Positions 52,919 through 62,298 of a stretch of 64,000 nucleotides of DNA are shown here, piece by piece. The notes beneath the pieces are model-generated. The model saw nothing but the letters and a program-made list of their open reading frames with translations. It had not been told where the DNA came from and made no database searches. Positions within the stretch are counted from its first letter, which is position 1. Each line of letters opens with the position of its first letter. The stretch covers positions 62,001-126,000 of the forward strand of contig NZ_FWFV01000007.1 in the NCBI RefSeq assembly GCF_900172315.1, given 5' to 3'. The stretch comes from Palleronia marisminoris. GTDB lineage: Bacteria > Pseudomonadota > Alphaproteobacteria > Rhodobacterales > Rhodobacteraceae. Both the position numbers and the translations under genes were made by a program.

Positions 52919-54535
52919 TCAGCTTGCCCCGCGGGATAGAATGGACAATGCGGCGCTGGCTGGCGTGAACCCGCTTTGCGCAGTACCGATCGCGCTGAAC
53001 ATCAGGAACCGGCGCGTCAGTTCGTCCAGCTTGTCCGAGTTGACGAAGTCCGAAACCTTGGATGTGCCGAAGGTGGCCTCTGACCGTTCCATGAAGCGCG
53101 AGAGCTGCTGATCCACATCCAGTGCGGCGAAACTCGACGGGAAGTTGAACACGGTCTCGAAAGCCTGCCGGAGCGGCGGGCTGGACATCACGGTGTACCA
53201 TTGCGCCGCGGCGGATGACCCGCTTTCCGCAATGCTCGTGAGCTCACGCTCGAGGGACAAGGCGATCCGCATGCTCTGGTCCGAGTTCCCCACGCCGATC
53301 TCGAACTGCCGGTCCGCGTAGCGGCGCGTGATCTGGTCCGCGAAACCATCGGGATAGGCGCGCTCGGTCCGCTCGGGGATGTTGAACCCGAAGGCGCGGG
53401 ATGCGGCATAGTAGCGTTTGTCGGGGCTGAGGCCGACGAAGGACTTGGGGTCGGTCGGGTCGGACGTCAGGATGCGGTCAAGCAACGCGCGCCTGCCGAG
53501 GATGTCGACGCCGTACGGTGCGAAAGCTTCGTCAAGGCCGAAGAAATCCTCGGTCGCGTCGCGCACAGCAAGGTCACTGATGACCTGACGCGGTTCGGTG
53601 ATGGTCTTCAGCTTGTCTGCGACGGCCGCGACGAATGTCTCGGCGCGCGTCTCGCCGGTCACGGCCGGGCCGCCGAAGTTGAACGCGCCCGAGAGCGCCT
53701 TGTAGCGCTTGTCCGGCAACTGGTTCACGAACGACGTCTCGTCCGTCAAATCCGAAGTCAGCACATCGCGCAGAAAGATGTCGTTGCTGCGGTCGAGGCC
53801 GAAAACGTCGAGGGTCGCGTTAAGAAGACGCTCGTTCTTCAGAAGGTCGTCGACGGTACCGAGAGTCCCGGCCGCGGCCTCGAACTCTGCGACGAAACCG
53901 GACAACCCGACTTCGACGGCGCCACGGTTCGCGAAATCGAGCGCCGTGGTCATCTTCAGATATTTCGGATCGCTCAGCCGATTGGCGAAAGAGGTCGGAT
54001 CCGCAGGATCGGACTCTAGAACTGAACGCAGAAAATACGTGTTCTTCTCGTCGCTCTCAAGGCCGAAAGTCTTCAGCGTGAGGCGCAGAAGGACCGGATC
54101 AGAGAGCAGGTCGTCGGGAGTCGCAACATCTTTCAGCCGCTCCTTCAGATCGCCCGAGACGGCCGACCCCGAGACCTGGGGCCCCTCCGTGCCGGTGAAA
54201 CCGAAGGTCTGAGCGAGAGAGAGATATCGCTTGTCGCTGAGGCGGTTGGCGAAGGATCTCTCGTCCGCAGGGTCGGAGTCGAGGACCTTCTTTATGAAGG
54301 CCCTGTTGTTGATATCCGAGTCGAGGCCGAATGCACCCAGGGCCACGCGGAGCAGCCGGCGGTCGTCCAGAAGCTGATCCGAGGTCTCGATCGACGAGAT
54401 CTTTTCCTTGAAGGCAGCCACGTCGCCCGCGATCACGGGCGACCGATCGAAGGCGGCCTGCTGCGTTTCGCGCGTCCGGGTCAGGATCGACCACCCGGCC
54501 AGACCGCTGCCGACGACTATCGGTGCGAAACTCAT
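52919..54535 (-). CDS. DUF1217 flagellar-associated protein with four tandem repeats
   Basis: A 538-residue protein. Four copies of a unit of about 85 residues follow each other from about residue 38: a helix, then DQLLDDRRLLRVALGAFGLD, a variable stretch, VLDSDPADERSFANRLSDKRY and AQTFGF; the copies recur near residues 113, 210 and 305. The C-terminal 130 residues (RQFEIGVGNSDQSMRIALSLERELTSI, FMERSEATFGTSKVSDF) are of the DUF1217 type, associated with flagella in alphaproteobacteria. No other flagellar gene is in the window. The start at 54535 (MSFAPIVVGSG) gives the family N-terminus. A CtrA-like box lies upstream. Confidence 0.78.
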   Translation of the reverse strand: MSFAPIVVGSGLAGWSILTRTRETQQAAFDRSPVIAGDVAAFKEKISSIETSDQLLDDRRLLRVALGAFGLDSDINNRAFIKKVLDSDPADERSFANRLSDKRYLSLAQTFGFTGTEGPQVSGSAVSGDLKERLKDVATPDDLLSDPVLLRLTLKTFGLESDEKNTYFLRSVLESDPADPTSFANRLSDPKYLKMTTALDFANRGAVEVGLSGFVAEFEAAAGTLGTVDDLLKNERLLNATLDVFGLDRSNDIFLRDVLTSDLTDETSFVNQLPDKRYKALSGAFNFGGPAVTGETRAETFVAAVADKLKTITEPRQVISDLAVRDATEDFFGLDEAFAPYGVDILGRRALLDRILTSDPTDPKSFVGLSPDKRYYAASRAFGFNIPERTERAYPDGFADQITRRYADRQFEIGVGNSDQSMRIALSLERELTSIAESGSSAAAQWYTVMSSPPLRQAFETVFNFPSSFAALDVDQQLSRFMERSEATFGTSKVSDFVNSDKLDELTRRFLMFSAIGTAQSGFTPASAALSILSRGAS

Positions 54536-54602
54536 CTGCGAACGGGCCTCCGATTCTGTCGCGACAAACGGATTGCCGCAAGCCACGGATACGGTCGCCC
54601 TC

Positions 54603-54617
54603 TTAACAAGGCGCTAA
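54603..54617 (-). promoter_or_regulatory. CtrA-like box upstream of the DUF1217 gene
   Basis: On the minus strand TTAGCGCCTTGTTAA reads TTAG-N7-TTAA, seven of eight bases of the CtrA core TTAA-N7-TTAA. It is 68-82 bases before the start codon. CtrA control of flagellar genes is known in this group; the site itself is a pattern match. Confidence 0.4.
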
Positions 54618-54634
54618 GATCCGTCGATGAGGTC

Positions 54635-57301
54635 TCAGTCTTCTTTCTTCTTGGTTGCCGCCTTCTTACCAGCCGCCTTCTTGGGTGCGGCCTTCCTTGT
54701 GGCCGCCTTCTTTCTGGCTGGCTTCTTGCCCGATTTCGCCTCGCGCTCGGCCACAAGGATCACCGCTTCGTCGAGCGTGATCGCTTCGGGATCGGTCGTC
54801 TCCGGGATGGTGGCGTTCACCTTTTCCCATTTCACGTAAGGCCCGTAGCGCCCCTTCATCACGTTGACCGGTCCACCCCGATCCGGGTGCTCGCCCAGTT
54901 CGCGCAGCGGAGCAACGGGGGCGGCGCGCCCGCGCTGGGGCTTGTCGGCGAGGATCTGGACAGCGCGGTTCATCCCCACCTCCCACACGTCCTCGACAGA
55001 CTCGAGGTTCGCGTTGGTGCCGCCCTTGTGGCTTATCGTCTCGGCATGTTTGATGTAGGGGCCGTAGCGCCCGATATTGGACCAGATCATCACGCCGTCC
55101 TCGGGATGCGGACCGATCTCGCGCGGCAGCGCCAATAGGCGCACGGCCTGTTCCAGTGTCGTCTCTTCGGGCGTCCAGCCCTTGGGGATCGACTGGCGCG
55201 GTGGCTTCTTGTTCTCGTCCGTCACCTCGCCCCGCTGGACGTAGGGGCCGAACCGGCCCTTGAAGACATAGATCTTGTCGCCCTGATCCTCGCCTAGAAG
55301 CTTGCCTTCGGGCGGGATCGCGGTCTCGGCCTCGGCTTCGTCCATCGGCGGACCGAAGGGGCGGGTGAAGCGGCATTCGGGGTAGTTCGAGCAGCCGATG
55401 AAGGCGCCGCCCGACCGTGCCGTCCGCATCGAAAGGCGCCCCTCGCCGCAATTCGGGCAGAGGCGAGGATCGGTGCCGTCTTCCTTCGGGGGGAATAGGT
55501 GGGGTTCGAGAACCTCGTTGATCTTCTCGAGCACCTCGGTGATGCGCAGTTCGCTGGTCTCGGCCACGGCGGCCGAGAAGTCGCGCCAGAACCGTTCGAG
55601 CAGGCGCTTGTAGTCCTCGTCCCCGGCCGAGACGTGGTCGAGATCCTCTTCCAGATCGGCGGTGAAGCCGTAGTCGACGTAGCGGCGGAAGTAGTTTTCG
55701 AGGAAGGCGGTCACGAGCCGTCCCTTGTCCTCGGGGATCAGGCGGTTCTTGTCCTTGCGGACATATTCGCGGTCCTGGATCGTCGTCACGATGGACGCAT
55801 AGGTCGAGGGCCGGCCGATGCCGAGCTCTTCCATCCGCTTGACCAGCGTCGCCTCGGTATAGCGCGGCGGGGGCTGGGTGTGGTGTTGCAGCGCCAGCAC
55901 CGCGCCGTTGTCGCTGAGGTGCTTCGTCTCGGTCTTCTCGGCCTCGGGCTTCAGGCCATTCGCGGCGAAGGCGGCGGGTTCGCCATCGTGGATCTGGGGC
56001 AGGCGGGCGTCGTCGCCATCCTCGGACGGTTCGTCGCGGCCTTCTTCATAGACTTTCAGGAAGCCGTCGAAGGTGATGACCTGGCCGGTCGCGCGCAGAC
56101 CCACATTGCCGTCGGCGGACTTGATCTCGACCGTTGTGCGTTCCAGCCGCGCGGCCTCCATCTGGCTGGCCAGCGTCCGCTTCCAGATAAGGTCGTAAAG
56201 CTTGCGCTGGTCGCTGTCCGAGATGCGCAGCTCGTCCGTCGCCTTGCTCATGTCGGTGGGGCGGATGCACTCGTGCGCTTCCTGCGCGTTCTTGGCCTTG
56301 TTCTTGTAGATGCGCGGCGAGCCGGGGACGTACTTGTCGCCGTAGCGGTCCTTGATCGCCTCGCGGGCGCCCTGCACGGCCTCGGGGGCCATGTCGATGC
56401 CGTCGGTCCGCATGTAGGTGATGAGGCCGGCCTCGTAGAGGCGTTGTGCCGCGCTCATCGTCTGGCGCGCGCCCATGCCGAACTTGCGCGACGCTTCCTG
56501 CTGGAGGGTCGAGGTCATGAAGGGGGCCGATGGGTTGCGGGTCGAGGGCTTGGCCTCGACGCTGGCAACCTTCAGGTCACGCGAGGCGACGGCCTGCACG
56601 GCCATCTCGGCCTGGGTGCTGTCGGACAGGTCGAACCGGTCGAGCTTCTTGCCGCCATAGGTCACGAGGCGGGCGGTATAGGTCTGGCCGCGAGGGGTCT
56701 GAAGCTCGGCCTTGACCGACCAGTATTCTCGGGGGCGGAACGCCTCGATCTCCATCTCGCGCTCGACGATGAGGCGCAGGCAGACCGACTGCACGCGACC
56801 GGCGGACTTCGCGCCGGGCAGCTTGCGCCACAGAACGGGCGACAGGTTGAAGCCCACGAGGTAATCGAGCGCGCGGCGGGCGAGATAGGCGTGGACCAGC
56901 GGGGCATCGACCTGCCGGGGGTTCTTCATCGCCTCGGTCACCGCCGACTGGGTAATCGCGTTGAACACCACGCGGCTGACCGGCGTGTCCTTCTTGATGG
57001 CCTTGCGGGCGCGCAGCGTCTCTTCGAGGTGCCACGAGATCGCCTCGCCCTCGCGGTCGGGGTCGGTGGCGAGGATCAGGTTGTTGTCGTCTTTCAGCGC
57101 GTCGGCGATCGCCTTGACGTGCTTCTTGGAGTCCGCGCCGACTTCCCAGAGCATCTCGAACTCGTTGTCTGGATCGACCGATCCGTCTTTCGGCGGCAGG
57201 TCACGGACGTGGCCGTAAGAGGCGAGCACCGTGTAGTCCGGCCCGAGATACTTGTTGATGGTCTTGGCCTTTGCAGGCGATTCGACGACGACGACGGGCA
57301 T
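54635..57301 (-). CDS. topA: DNA topoisomerase I
   Basis: An 888-residue type IA topoisomerase. The TOPRIM domain opens with VVVESPAKAKTINKYLG and contains ATDPDREGEAISWHL. The catalytic tyrosine is in GLITYMRTDGI near residue 312. A zinc motif (CPNCGEGRLSMRTARSGGAFIGCSNYPEC pattern) lies near residue 600, followed by further topo C-terminal domains and a Lys/Ala-rich tail (ARKKAATRKAAPKKAAGKK). It relaxes negative supercoils. It lies 66 bases after dprA, the usual order in alphaproteobacteria. Confidence 0.96.
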   Translation of the reverse strand: MPVVVVESPAKAKTINKYLGPDYTVLASYGHVRDLPPKDGSVDPDNEFEMLWEVGADSKKHVKAIADALKDDNNLILATDPDREGEAISWHLEETLRARKAIKKDTPVSRVVFNAITQSAVTEAMKNPRQVDAPLVHAYLARRALDYLVGFNLSPVLWRKLPGAKSAGRVQSVCLRLIVEREMEIEAFRPREYWSVKAELQTPRGQTYTARLVTYGGKKLDRFDLSDSTQAEMAVQAVASRDLKVASVEAKPSTRNPSAPFMTSTLQQEASRKFGMGARQTMSAAQRLYEAGLITYMRTDGIDMAPEAVQGAREAIKDRYGDKYVPGSPRIYKNKAKNAQEAHECIRPTDMSKATDELRISDSDQRKLYDLIWKRTLASQMEAARLERTTVEIKSADGNVGLRATGQVITFDGFLKVYEEGRDEPSEDGDDARLPQIHDGEPAAFAANGLKPEAEKTETKHLSDNGAVLALQHHTQPPPRYTEATLVKRMEELGIGRPSTYASIVTTIQDREYVRKDKNRLIPEDKGRLVTAFLENYFRRYVDYGFTADLEEDLDHVSAGDEDYKRLLERFWRDFSAAVAETSELRITEVLEKINEVLEPHLFPPKEDGTDPRLCPNCGEGRLSMRTARSGGAFIGCSNYPECRFTRPFGPPMDEAEAETAIPPEGKLLGEDQGDKIYVFKGRFGPYVQRGEVTDENKKPPRQSIPKGWTPEETTLEQAVRLLALPREIGPHPEDGVMIWSNIGRYGPYIKHAETISHKGGTNANLESVEDVWEVGMNRAVQILADKPQRGRAAPVAPLRELGEHPDRGGPVNVMKGRYGPYVKWEKVNATIPETTDPEAITLDEAVILVAEREAKSGKKPARKKAATRKAAPKKAAGKKAATKKKED

Positions 57302-57367
57302 GATGCTCCCTGGGCTCGGGTTTGGCCGGGTAGATGTGGGCAGCGGGACTGCCTTGTCAATCGCGGC

Positions 57368-58498
57368 TTAACCGGTGCGGCGCAGAAGACCACCCCCGTC
57401 ACGCTCGATCAGGCCATCGAGTTCGAGCCGGGTGAGGCAATCCGAGACGCTTCCAGCTGGCAGGCCAAGGTCGCGCAGGATCTGGTCCTCGCTGATGGGC
57501 GAGGGTCCGAGCCGGTCGAGGACGCGCGCGTCGATCTGGTCGGGAGGAGGCGGCGCGTCGGGGGCGGCGGCGGGTGTGTGTGTCGCAGTGCGCCGGGGTA
57601 CATGGACCGTCGCATCAGGCAGCGCAGCCAGCACGTCCGCCGCGTTTCGGATCAGGGTGGCGCCGTCGCGGATCAGCATGTTGCAACCGGCGGCGCGGGC
57701 ATCGAACGGGTGCCCCGGCACGGCGAGCACCTCGCGCCCCTGGTCGAGCGCGTCCCGCGCGGTGATGAGAGAGCCCGACTTTGCCGCAGCCTCGACCACC
57801 ACGAGGGCTTGCGACAGGCCCGAGACAAGCCGGTTGCGGCGCGGAAAGTGCCGGGCCTGCGGCTTGAGGCCGATCGGCTGCTCGCTGACGAGGCAGCCGG
57901 TCTCGGCGATCCGGGCGGCGAGGTCCGCGTTCTCGGCCGGGTACATGACGTCGAGCCCGCCGGCCATGACGGCGATCGTGCCGGTCTCGAGTGTTGCCTT
58001 GTGAACCTCGGTATCGATACCGCGGGCTAGGCCTGAAACGGTGGCGAACCCCGCCCTGCCGATTCCGTCGGCAAGCCCGCGCGCCATGCGCAGGCCAAGG
58101 GATGACGCGTTGCGCGCGCCCACGAGGCCGACGGCGGGACGCGACAGCACGCGCGCATCGCCGCGCATCCACAGGACCGGCGGCGCGTCCGCGATTTCGG
58201 CCAAGGCTTCGGGGTAGTCGGCGCTGCCGAAAAGCAACGGCCGGGCACCGATGGCGCGGCCTGCGTCAAGCTCGGCCCGGATGACGGCCGCAGGACAGGT
58301 GGAGTAGTTGTCGACCCCGGCAGCAGCGGCGATTTTCGGAAGGGCGATCAACGCGTCCCCGGCGTTTCCATGCTCCGCCAGAAGGCGGAAGAAGGTCGCG
58401 GGACCGACGCGTCGAGATCGCAAGAGACGAAGCCAGACGAATGCGTCTTCCTCGGTGGGGGGGGGGATGAGGGGGGGTGTGGAAGGGAGAAACTCCAT
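57368..58498 (-). CDS. dprA: DNA-processing protein DprA
   Basis: A 376-residue protein that binds incoming single-stranded DNA and loads RecA during transformation. An N-terminal SAM-like region (FVWLRLLRSRRVGPATFFRLL) is followed by the Rossmann-type domain with VGARNASSLGLRMARGLA, GLARGIDTEVHKATLE, and PGHPFDARAAGCNMLIRDGA; a winged-helix region closes the C-terminus. The start at 58498 (MEFLPSTPPL) follows AAGGCGG. Codons 8-14 contain C7 and C10 runs, which could slip. A CtrA-like box lies upstream; CtrA control of dprA is known in Rhodobacter. Confidence 0.93.
   Translation of the reverse strand: MEFLPSTPPLIPPPTEEDAFVWLRLLRSRRVGPATFFRLLAEHGNAGDALIALPKIAAAAGVDNYSTCPAAVIRAELDAGRAIGARPLLFGSADYPEALAEIADAPPVLWMRGDARVLSRPAVGLVGARNASSLGLRMARGLADGIGRAGFATVSGLARGIDTEVHKATLETGTIAVMAGGLDVMYPAENADLAARIAETGCLVSEQPIGLKPQARHFPRRNRLVSGLSQALVVVEAAAKSGSLITARDALDQGREVLAVPGHPFDARAAGCNMLIRDGATLIRNAADVLAALPDATVHVPRRTATHTPAAAPDAPPPPDQIDARVLDRLGPSPISEDQILRDLGLPAGSVSDCLTRLELDGLIERDGGGLLRRTG
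58457..58477 (-). repeat. C10 and C7 homopolymer tracts at the start of dprA
   Basis: On the coding strand there is a run of seven C (58471-58477), then TCAT, then a run of ten C (58457-58466), within codons 8-14 of dprA. Tracts of this length can change by slipped-strand mispairing, which would shift the reading frame. Confidence 0.8.
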
Positions 58499-58546
58499 TG
58501 CCCGCCTTGCTCCGTCTCCTGCAGGCACAGATGTCGTCCATAAAGG

Positions 58547-58561
58547 TTAACGGGCGGTAAA
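58547..58561 (-). promoter_or_regulatory. CtrA-like box upstream of dprA
   Basis: On the minus strand TTTACCGCCCGTTAA reads TTTA-N7-TTAA, seven of eight core bases of the CtrA site TTAA-N7-TTAA. It lies about 50-63 bases before the dprA start. A further GTTAAC half-site occurs at 58589-58594. Confidence 0.42.
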
Positions 58562-58607
58562 CCAAAACCGGCGTTTTGCGTGCGATCGGTTAACCAACTG
58601 GGGAAAC

Positions 58608-58622
58608 GAGAAAATTTTTCTC
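58608..58622. other. AT-rich palindrome between dprA and tldD
   Basis: GAGAAAA and TTTTCTC flank a single T, a perfect 15-base inverted repeat in otherwise G+C-rich DNA. It may be a terminator element downstream of tldD (minus strand) or an operator for dprA; the sequence does not decide. Confidence 0.35.
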
Positions 58623-58696
58623 ACTCGCCGGGGCTTTTCAACCGAGGGTTGGGGGCGGCGGGCAGAATCACCCATCGCCTCGCCGCCATTCTGGAA

Positions 58697-60118
58697 TCAG
58701 GCCGCGGATCCGCCCACGGTCAGCCCACCGATCAGCAGGGTCGGCTGGCCCACTCCCACAGGCACCCATTGGCCAGCCTTGCCGCAATTCCCGATGCCGG
58801 GGTCGAGGCTCATGTCGTTGCCGACGCCCCTGATCTTCTGCAGCGCCGTGGCGCCGTCGCCGATCAGCGTGGCCCCCTTGACCGGCGCGCCGACGACGCC
58901 GTTCTTCACGCGGTAGGCCTCGGTGCAGGAGAACACGAACTTGCCGTTGGTGATGTCGACCTGCCCGCCGCCGAACCCCACGGCGTAGAGCCCGTCGTCG
59001 AGGCCCGAGAGGATGCTCTCGGGGCTTTCGGTGCCGGGCTGCATGTAGGTGTTGGTCATCCGCGGCATGGGGGCGTGGGCGTAGCTTTCGCGCCGGCCGT
59101 TCCCCGTGGGCGCCACGCCCATCAGGCGCGCGTTCTGGCGGTCCTGCATGTAGCCCACCAGTACGCCGTCCTCGATCAGGGTCGTGGCGTTCGACGGCGT
59201 GCCCTCGTCATCCACGCTGATCGAACCGCGCCGGTCGGGCAGGGTGCCGTCATCCAGAACCGTGATGCCGGGTGCGGCGATGCGCTGCCCCATCAGGCCC
59301 GCGAAAGCCGAGTGGCTCTTGCGGTTGAAGTCGCCCTCGAGCCCGTGGCCGATCGCCTCGTGCAGCAGGATGCCGGGCCAGCCGGGGCCGAGAACGACAT
59401 CCATGATACCGGCCGGCGCAGGTTCGGCACGCAGGTTGACCAGCGCAATGCGCAGGGCCTCGCGAGTCACGTCCTCCCAATGGGCGCGGTCGATGAGCGG
59501 GGTCAGCGCGTGGCGTCCGCCGCCGCCGTGGTAGCCCTGCTCGCGGCGGCCGTTTTCTTCTACGATCACGGCGACGTTCAGGCGAGTCATGGGGCGGATG
59601 TCGCGGACGACATGGCCGTCGGGGCGCAGGATCTCGACCTCCTGGATCGAGGCGGCGAGCGTCGCCGACACCTGAACCACCCTCGGGTCGAGGTCGCGGG
59701 CGAAGGCGTCGATCTCGCGCAGGGTCTCGATCTTCACGCCGAAGGCCGCGTCGTTCATCGGGTCGGCGTCGCCATAGAGCCGCCGGTTCGTCGCCGGGGG
59801 CGCATCGGCCATCGTGCCGCCACCATCCCCGACGGCAAGGCGGGCGGTCTCGGACGCGCGCAGAAGCGCCTGCTCGGACAACTCGGTCGAGTGCGCATAC
59901 CCCGTCACCTCGCCCTTCACGGCGCGCAGACCGAAGCCCTCGGTCGCGTCATAGGCGGCGTTGCGGACACGGCCGTCGTCATAGGTGATCGACTCAGACC
60001 GCATTCTCTCGAAGAAGAGTTCGCCATCCTCGGCTCCGTCGGTGGCCTGGCGCAGCGCGCGCAGGGCGGCTGCCTCGTCGATCCGGGTGTCGAGCGGGCG
60101 GAAGGGGGCGTCGGGCAT
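58697..60118 (-). CDS. tldD: Metalloprotease TldD
   Basis: A 473-residue protein of the TldD/PmbA family. The zinc motif HEAIGHGLEGDF lies near residue 255, with SISVDDEGTPSN and DPGIGNCGKAGQWVPVGVGQP at the C-terminus. TldD acts with TldE on peptides and toxins such as CcdA and microcin precursors in E. coli; the partner gene is not in this window. The start at 60118 (MPDAPFRPLDTRIDE) is chosen; the frame continues upstream without support. It is divergent from coxB across 239 bases. Confidence 0.92.
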   Translation of the reverse strand: MPDAPFRPLDTRIDEAAALRALRQATDGAEDGELFFERMRSESITYDDGRVRNAAYDATEGFGLRAVKGEVTGYAHSTELSEQALLRASETARLAVGDGGGTMADAPPATNRRLYGDADPMNDAAFGVKIETLREIDAFARDLDPRVVQVSATLAASIQEVEILRPDGHVVRDIRPMTRLNVAVIVEENGRREQGYHGGGGRHALTPLIDRAHWEDVTREALRIALVNLRAEPAPAGIMDVVLGPGWPGILLHEAIGHGLEGDFNRKSHSAFAGLMGQRIAAPGITVLDDGTLPDRRGSISVDDEGTPSNATTLIEDGVLVGYMQDRQNARLMGVAPTGNGRRESYAHAPMPRMTNTYMQPGTESPESILSGLDDGLYAVGFGGGQVDITNGKFVFSCTEAYRVKNGVVGAPVKGATLIGDGATALQKIRGVGNDMSLDPGIGNCGKAGQWVPVGVGQPTLLIGGLTVGGSAA

Positions 60119-60357
60119 GTCGTCTCCGGTCTGCGTGATCCGCCTGATATGTGCGCGATGCCCGCCATTTCCATCCCGCGGTCCGGTCTGGCACGGCGGG
60201 CCTCGGCGTGGATGCACGGCGAATTGACGCAACACGGCGCCTTGCCGTTCGGGCCCCGATATGGTCTTAAGCCACCAATTTTCCACGGGTCGAGTGCGCC
60301 GCCGGATCGGCGTGCGCGCGCGAAAGCTGCCCGACCGAGCCGAACAGGAAAGAGCCG

Positions 60358-61359
60358 ATGCGCGCACGCCACCTCATTGCCGCCCTTCTCACGCTTCTCC
60401 CCGGGCAACTGCTCGCACAGGAGGGGAACCCGATCGGCGACCTGCCGATCATCGGGGCGCCTTCGGATGGCGGCACGGGCTTCCAGCCGGCCGTGACCGA
60501 GCTTGCGCGGGATCTGCAGTGGCTCGACGGGATGGTGCTGATCATCATCACCGTCATCACCGTCTTCGTGATCGGATTGATCGGCCTCGCGCTGGTGCGT
60601 TACAGCCATCGCCGCAAGAAGGCGCCCCAGGCCTTCACCCACAACACTCCGATCGAGATCGCCTGGACCATCGTGCCGATCGTCATCCTGGTCTTCATCG
60701 GCGCGTTCTCGCTTCCCGTCCTGTTCGAGCAGCAGGAGATTCCCGAGGCGGACGTCACGATCAAGACCACCGGCTACCAGTGGTTCTGGGGGTACGAGTA
60801 TCCCGACCACGGGTTCTCGTTCGACAGCTACATGATCGGCTCGCCCTTCACCGGCGGAGACAACCGCCTTACGGACGAGGTGCGCGAGCAGTTGCAGGCG
60901 GCCGGCTATTCCGAGGACGAGTTCAAGCTCGCCACCGACACCGCCATGGTCGTTCCCGTGGGCGCCACGGTCGTCGTGCAGGTGACCGGGGCCGATGTGA
61001 TCCACTCCTGGACCATCCCCGCCTTCGGCGTGAAGCAGGACGCGGTGCCAGGTCGCCTCGCGGAATTGTGGTTCGAAGCCGAGGAAGAAGGCGTATATTT
61101 TGGCCAATGCTCCGAGCTTTGCGGCATCGCCCACGCCTATATGCCAATCACGGTCAAGGTCGTAAGCCAGGAGGCCTACGAGGAGTGGCTCGACTGGGCG
61201 ATCGCAGAGTACGGCGGCACGCCGCGTGAGGTTGCGGATGCCGGCGGTGCGGTCGAGGCGCCCGCGGCCGCAACCTTGAACGAGGCCGACGCCGGAGTTG
61301 TCGAGGACGAGGCGACGAACATCGAAGAGGCGCCTGCCGCGTCAATCGTCGAGCAGTAA
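60358..61359 (+). CDS. ctaC: Cytochrome c oxidase subunit II
   Basis: A 333-residue CuA-containing subunit of aa3-type oxidase. It has a signal peptide ([17 protein letters not shown]), two membrane helices ([22 protein letters not shown] and [21 protein letters not shown]) and a cupredoxin domain with the CuA ligands ADVIHSW, and [25 protein letters not shown] is the conserved aromatic patch. The C-terminal 50 residues are Ala/Glu-rich and unusual in length. GGAAAGAG lies upstream of the ATG. It is the first gene of the cta operon. Confidence 0.96.
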   Translation: MRARHLIAALLTLLPGQLLAQEGNPIGDLPIIGAPSDGGTGFQPAVTELARDLQWLDGMVLIIITVITVFVIGLIGLALVRYSHRRKKAPQAFTHNTPIEIAWTIVPIVILVFIGAFSLPVLFEQQEIPEADVTIKTTGYQWFWGYEYPDHGFSFDSYMIGSPFTGGDNRLTDEVREQLQAAGYSEDEFKLATDTAMVVPVGATVVVQVTGADVIHSWTIPAFGVKQDAVPGRLAELWFEAEEEGVYFGQCSELCGIAHAYMPITVKVVSQEAYEEWLDWAIAEYGGTPREVADAGGAVEAPAAATLNEADAGVVEDEATNIEEAPAASIVEQ

Positions 61360-61368
61360 GGACCGCAC

Positions 61369-62298
61369 ATGACCGATGCCACCATTCTTGACGAAGAGCA
61401 CGAGGCCCAGTTCGGCGACTATTTCGCCCTGCTGAAGCCGCGGGTGATGACGCTTGTCGTCTTCACCGCGCTCGTCGGCATGCTGGTGGCGCCGGTGACG
61501 CTGCATCCGTTCCTGGGTTTCTGCGCCATCCTCTTCATCGCGGTTGGCGGCGGTGCCGCCGGCGCACTGAACATGTGGTGGGACGCCGATATCGACGCCG
61601 TGATGCGTCGCACGTCCAAGCGGCCGATTCCGTCGGGTCGGGTGACGGGGCGGGACGCACTCTCTATCGGGCTTGCCCTCTCGGGCTTCGCGGTGGTGAT
61701 GCTCGGGCTCGCGACCAACTGGGCGGCGGGTGGCCTGCTGGCCTTCACGATCTTCTTCTACGCCGTCGTCTATTCCATGTGGCTGAAGCGCTCGACGCCG
61801 CAGAACATCGTCATCGGCGGTGCCGCCGGAGCATTCCCCCCGATGATCGGCTGGGTGGCGGCGACGGGCTCGGTGAGCCTCGAGTCCGTGCTGATGTTCG
61901 CGCTGATCTTCCTGTGGACCCCGCCGCATTTCTGGGCGCTCGCGCTGTTCATGCGCTCGGACTACGACGACGCGGGCGTGCCGATGCTGACCGTGACGCA
62001 CGGCCGCCGCACGACCCGGCGCCATATCTTCGCCTACACGCTGGTGCTCGCCGCCTTCGCCGTCTGGCTGGGCCTGACGACCGCCGGCGGACCGATCTAC
62101 CTCGTGACCGCGATCGCGCTGAACGCGTGGTTCATCAAGGGCGCGTGGGAGATTCGCGGACGCGACGAAGAGGCGGCCGAGGCCGACAGCTACCTCGTCG
62201 AGAAGAAGTTCTTCAGGTTCTCGCTCCTCTACCTCTTCCTGCACTTTGGCGCGCTGCTCACCGACGCGATCTTGCGGACCGCGGGGGTGATCGCATGA
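61369..62298 (+). CDS. ctaB: Protohaem IX farnesyltransferase (haem O synthase)
   Basis: A 309-residue UbiA-family membrane prenyltransferase. The Asp-rich motif NMWWDADIDAVMRRTSKRPIPSG and the second loop (FMRSDYDDAGVPMLTVT) are intact, with about eight membrane helices. It adds farnesyl to haem b, giving haem O for the oxidase. Nine bases separate it from ctaC, and its stop overlaps the next ATG (ATGA). Confidence 0.95.
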   Translation: MTDATILDEEHEAQFGDYFALLKPRVMTLVVFTALVGMLVAPVTLHPFLGFCAILFIAVGGGAAGALNMWWDADIDAVMRRTSKRPIPSGRVTGRDALSIGLALSGFAVVMLGLATNWAAGGLLAFTIFFYAVVYSMWLKRSTPQNIVIGGAAGAFPPMIGWVAATGSVSLESVLMFALIFLWTPPHFWALALFMRSDYDDAGVPMLTVTHGRRTTRRHIFAYTLVLAAFAVWLGLTTAGGPIYLVTAIALNAWFIKGAWEIRGRDEEAAEADSYLVEKKFFRFSLLYLFLHFGALLTDAILRTAGVIA

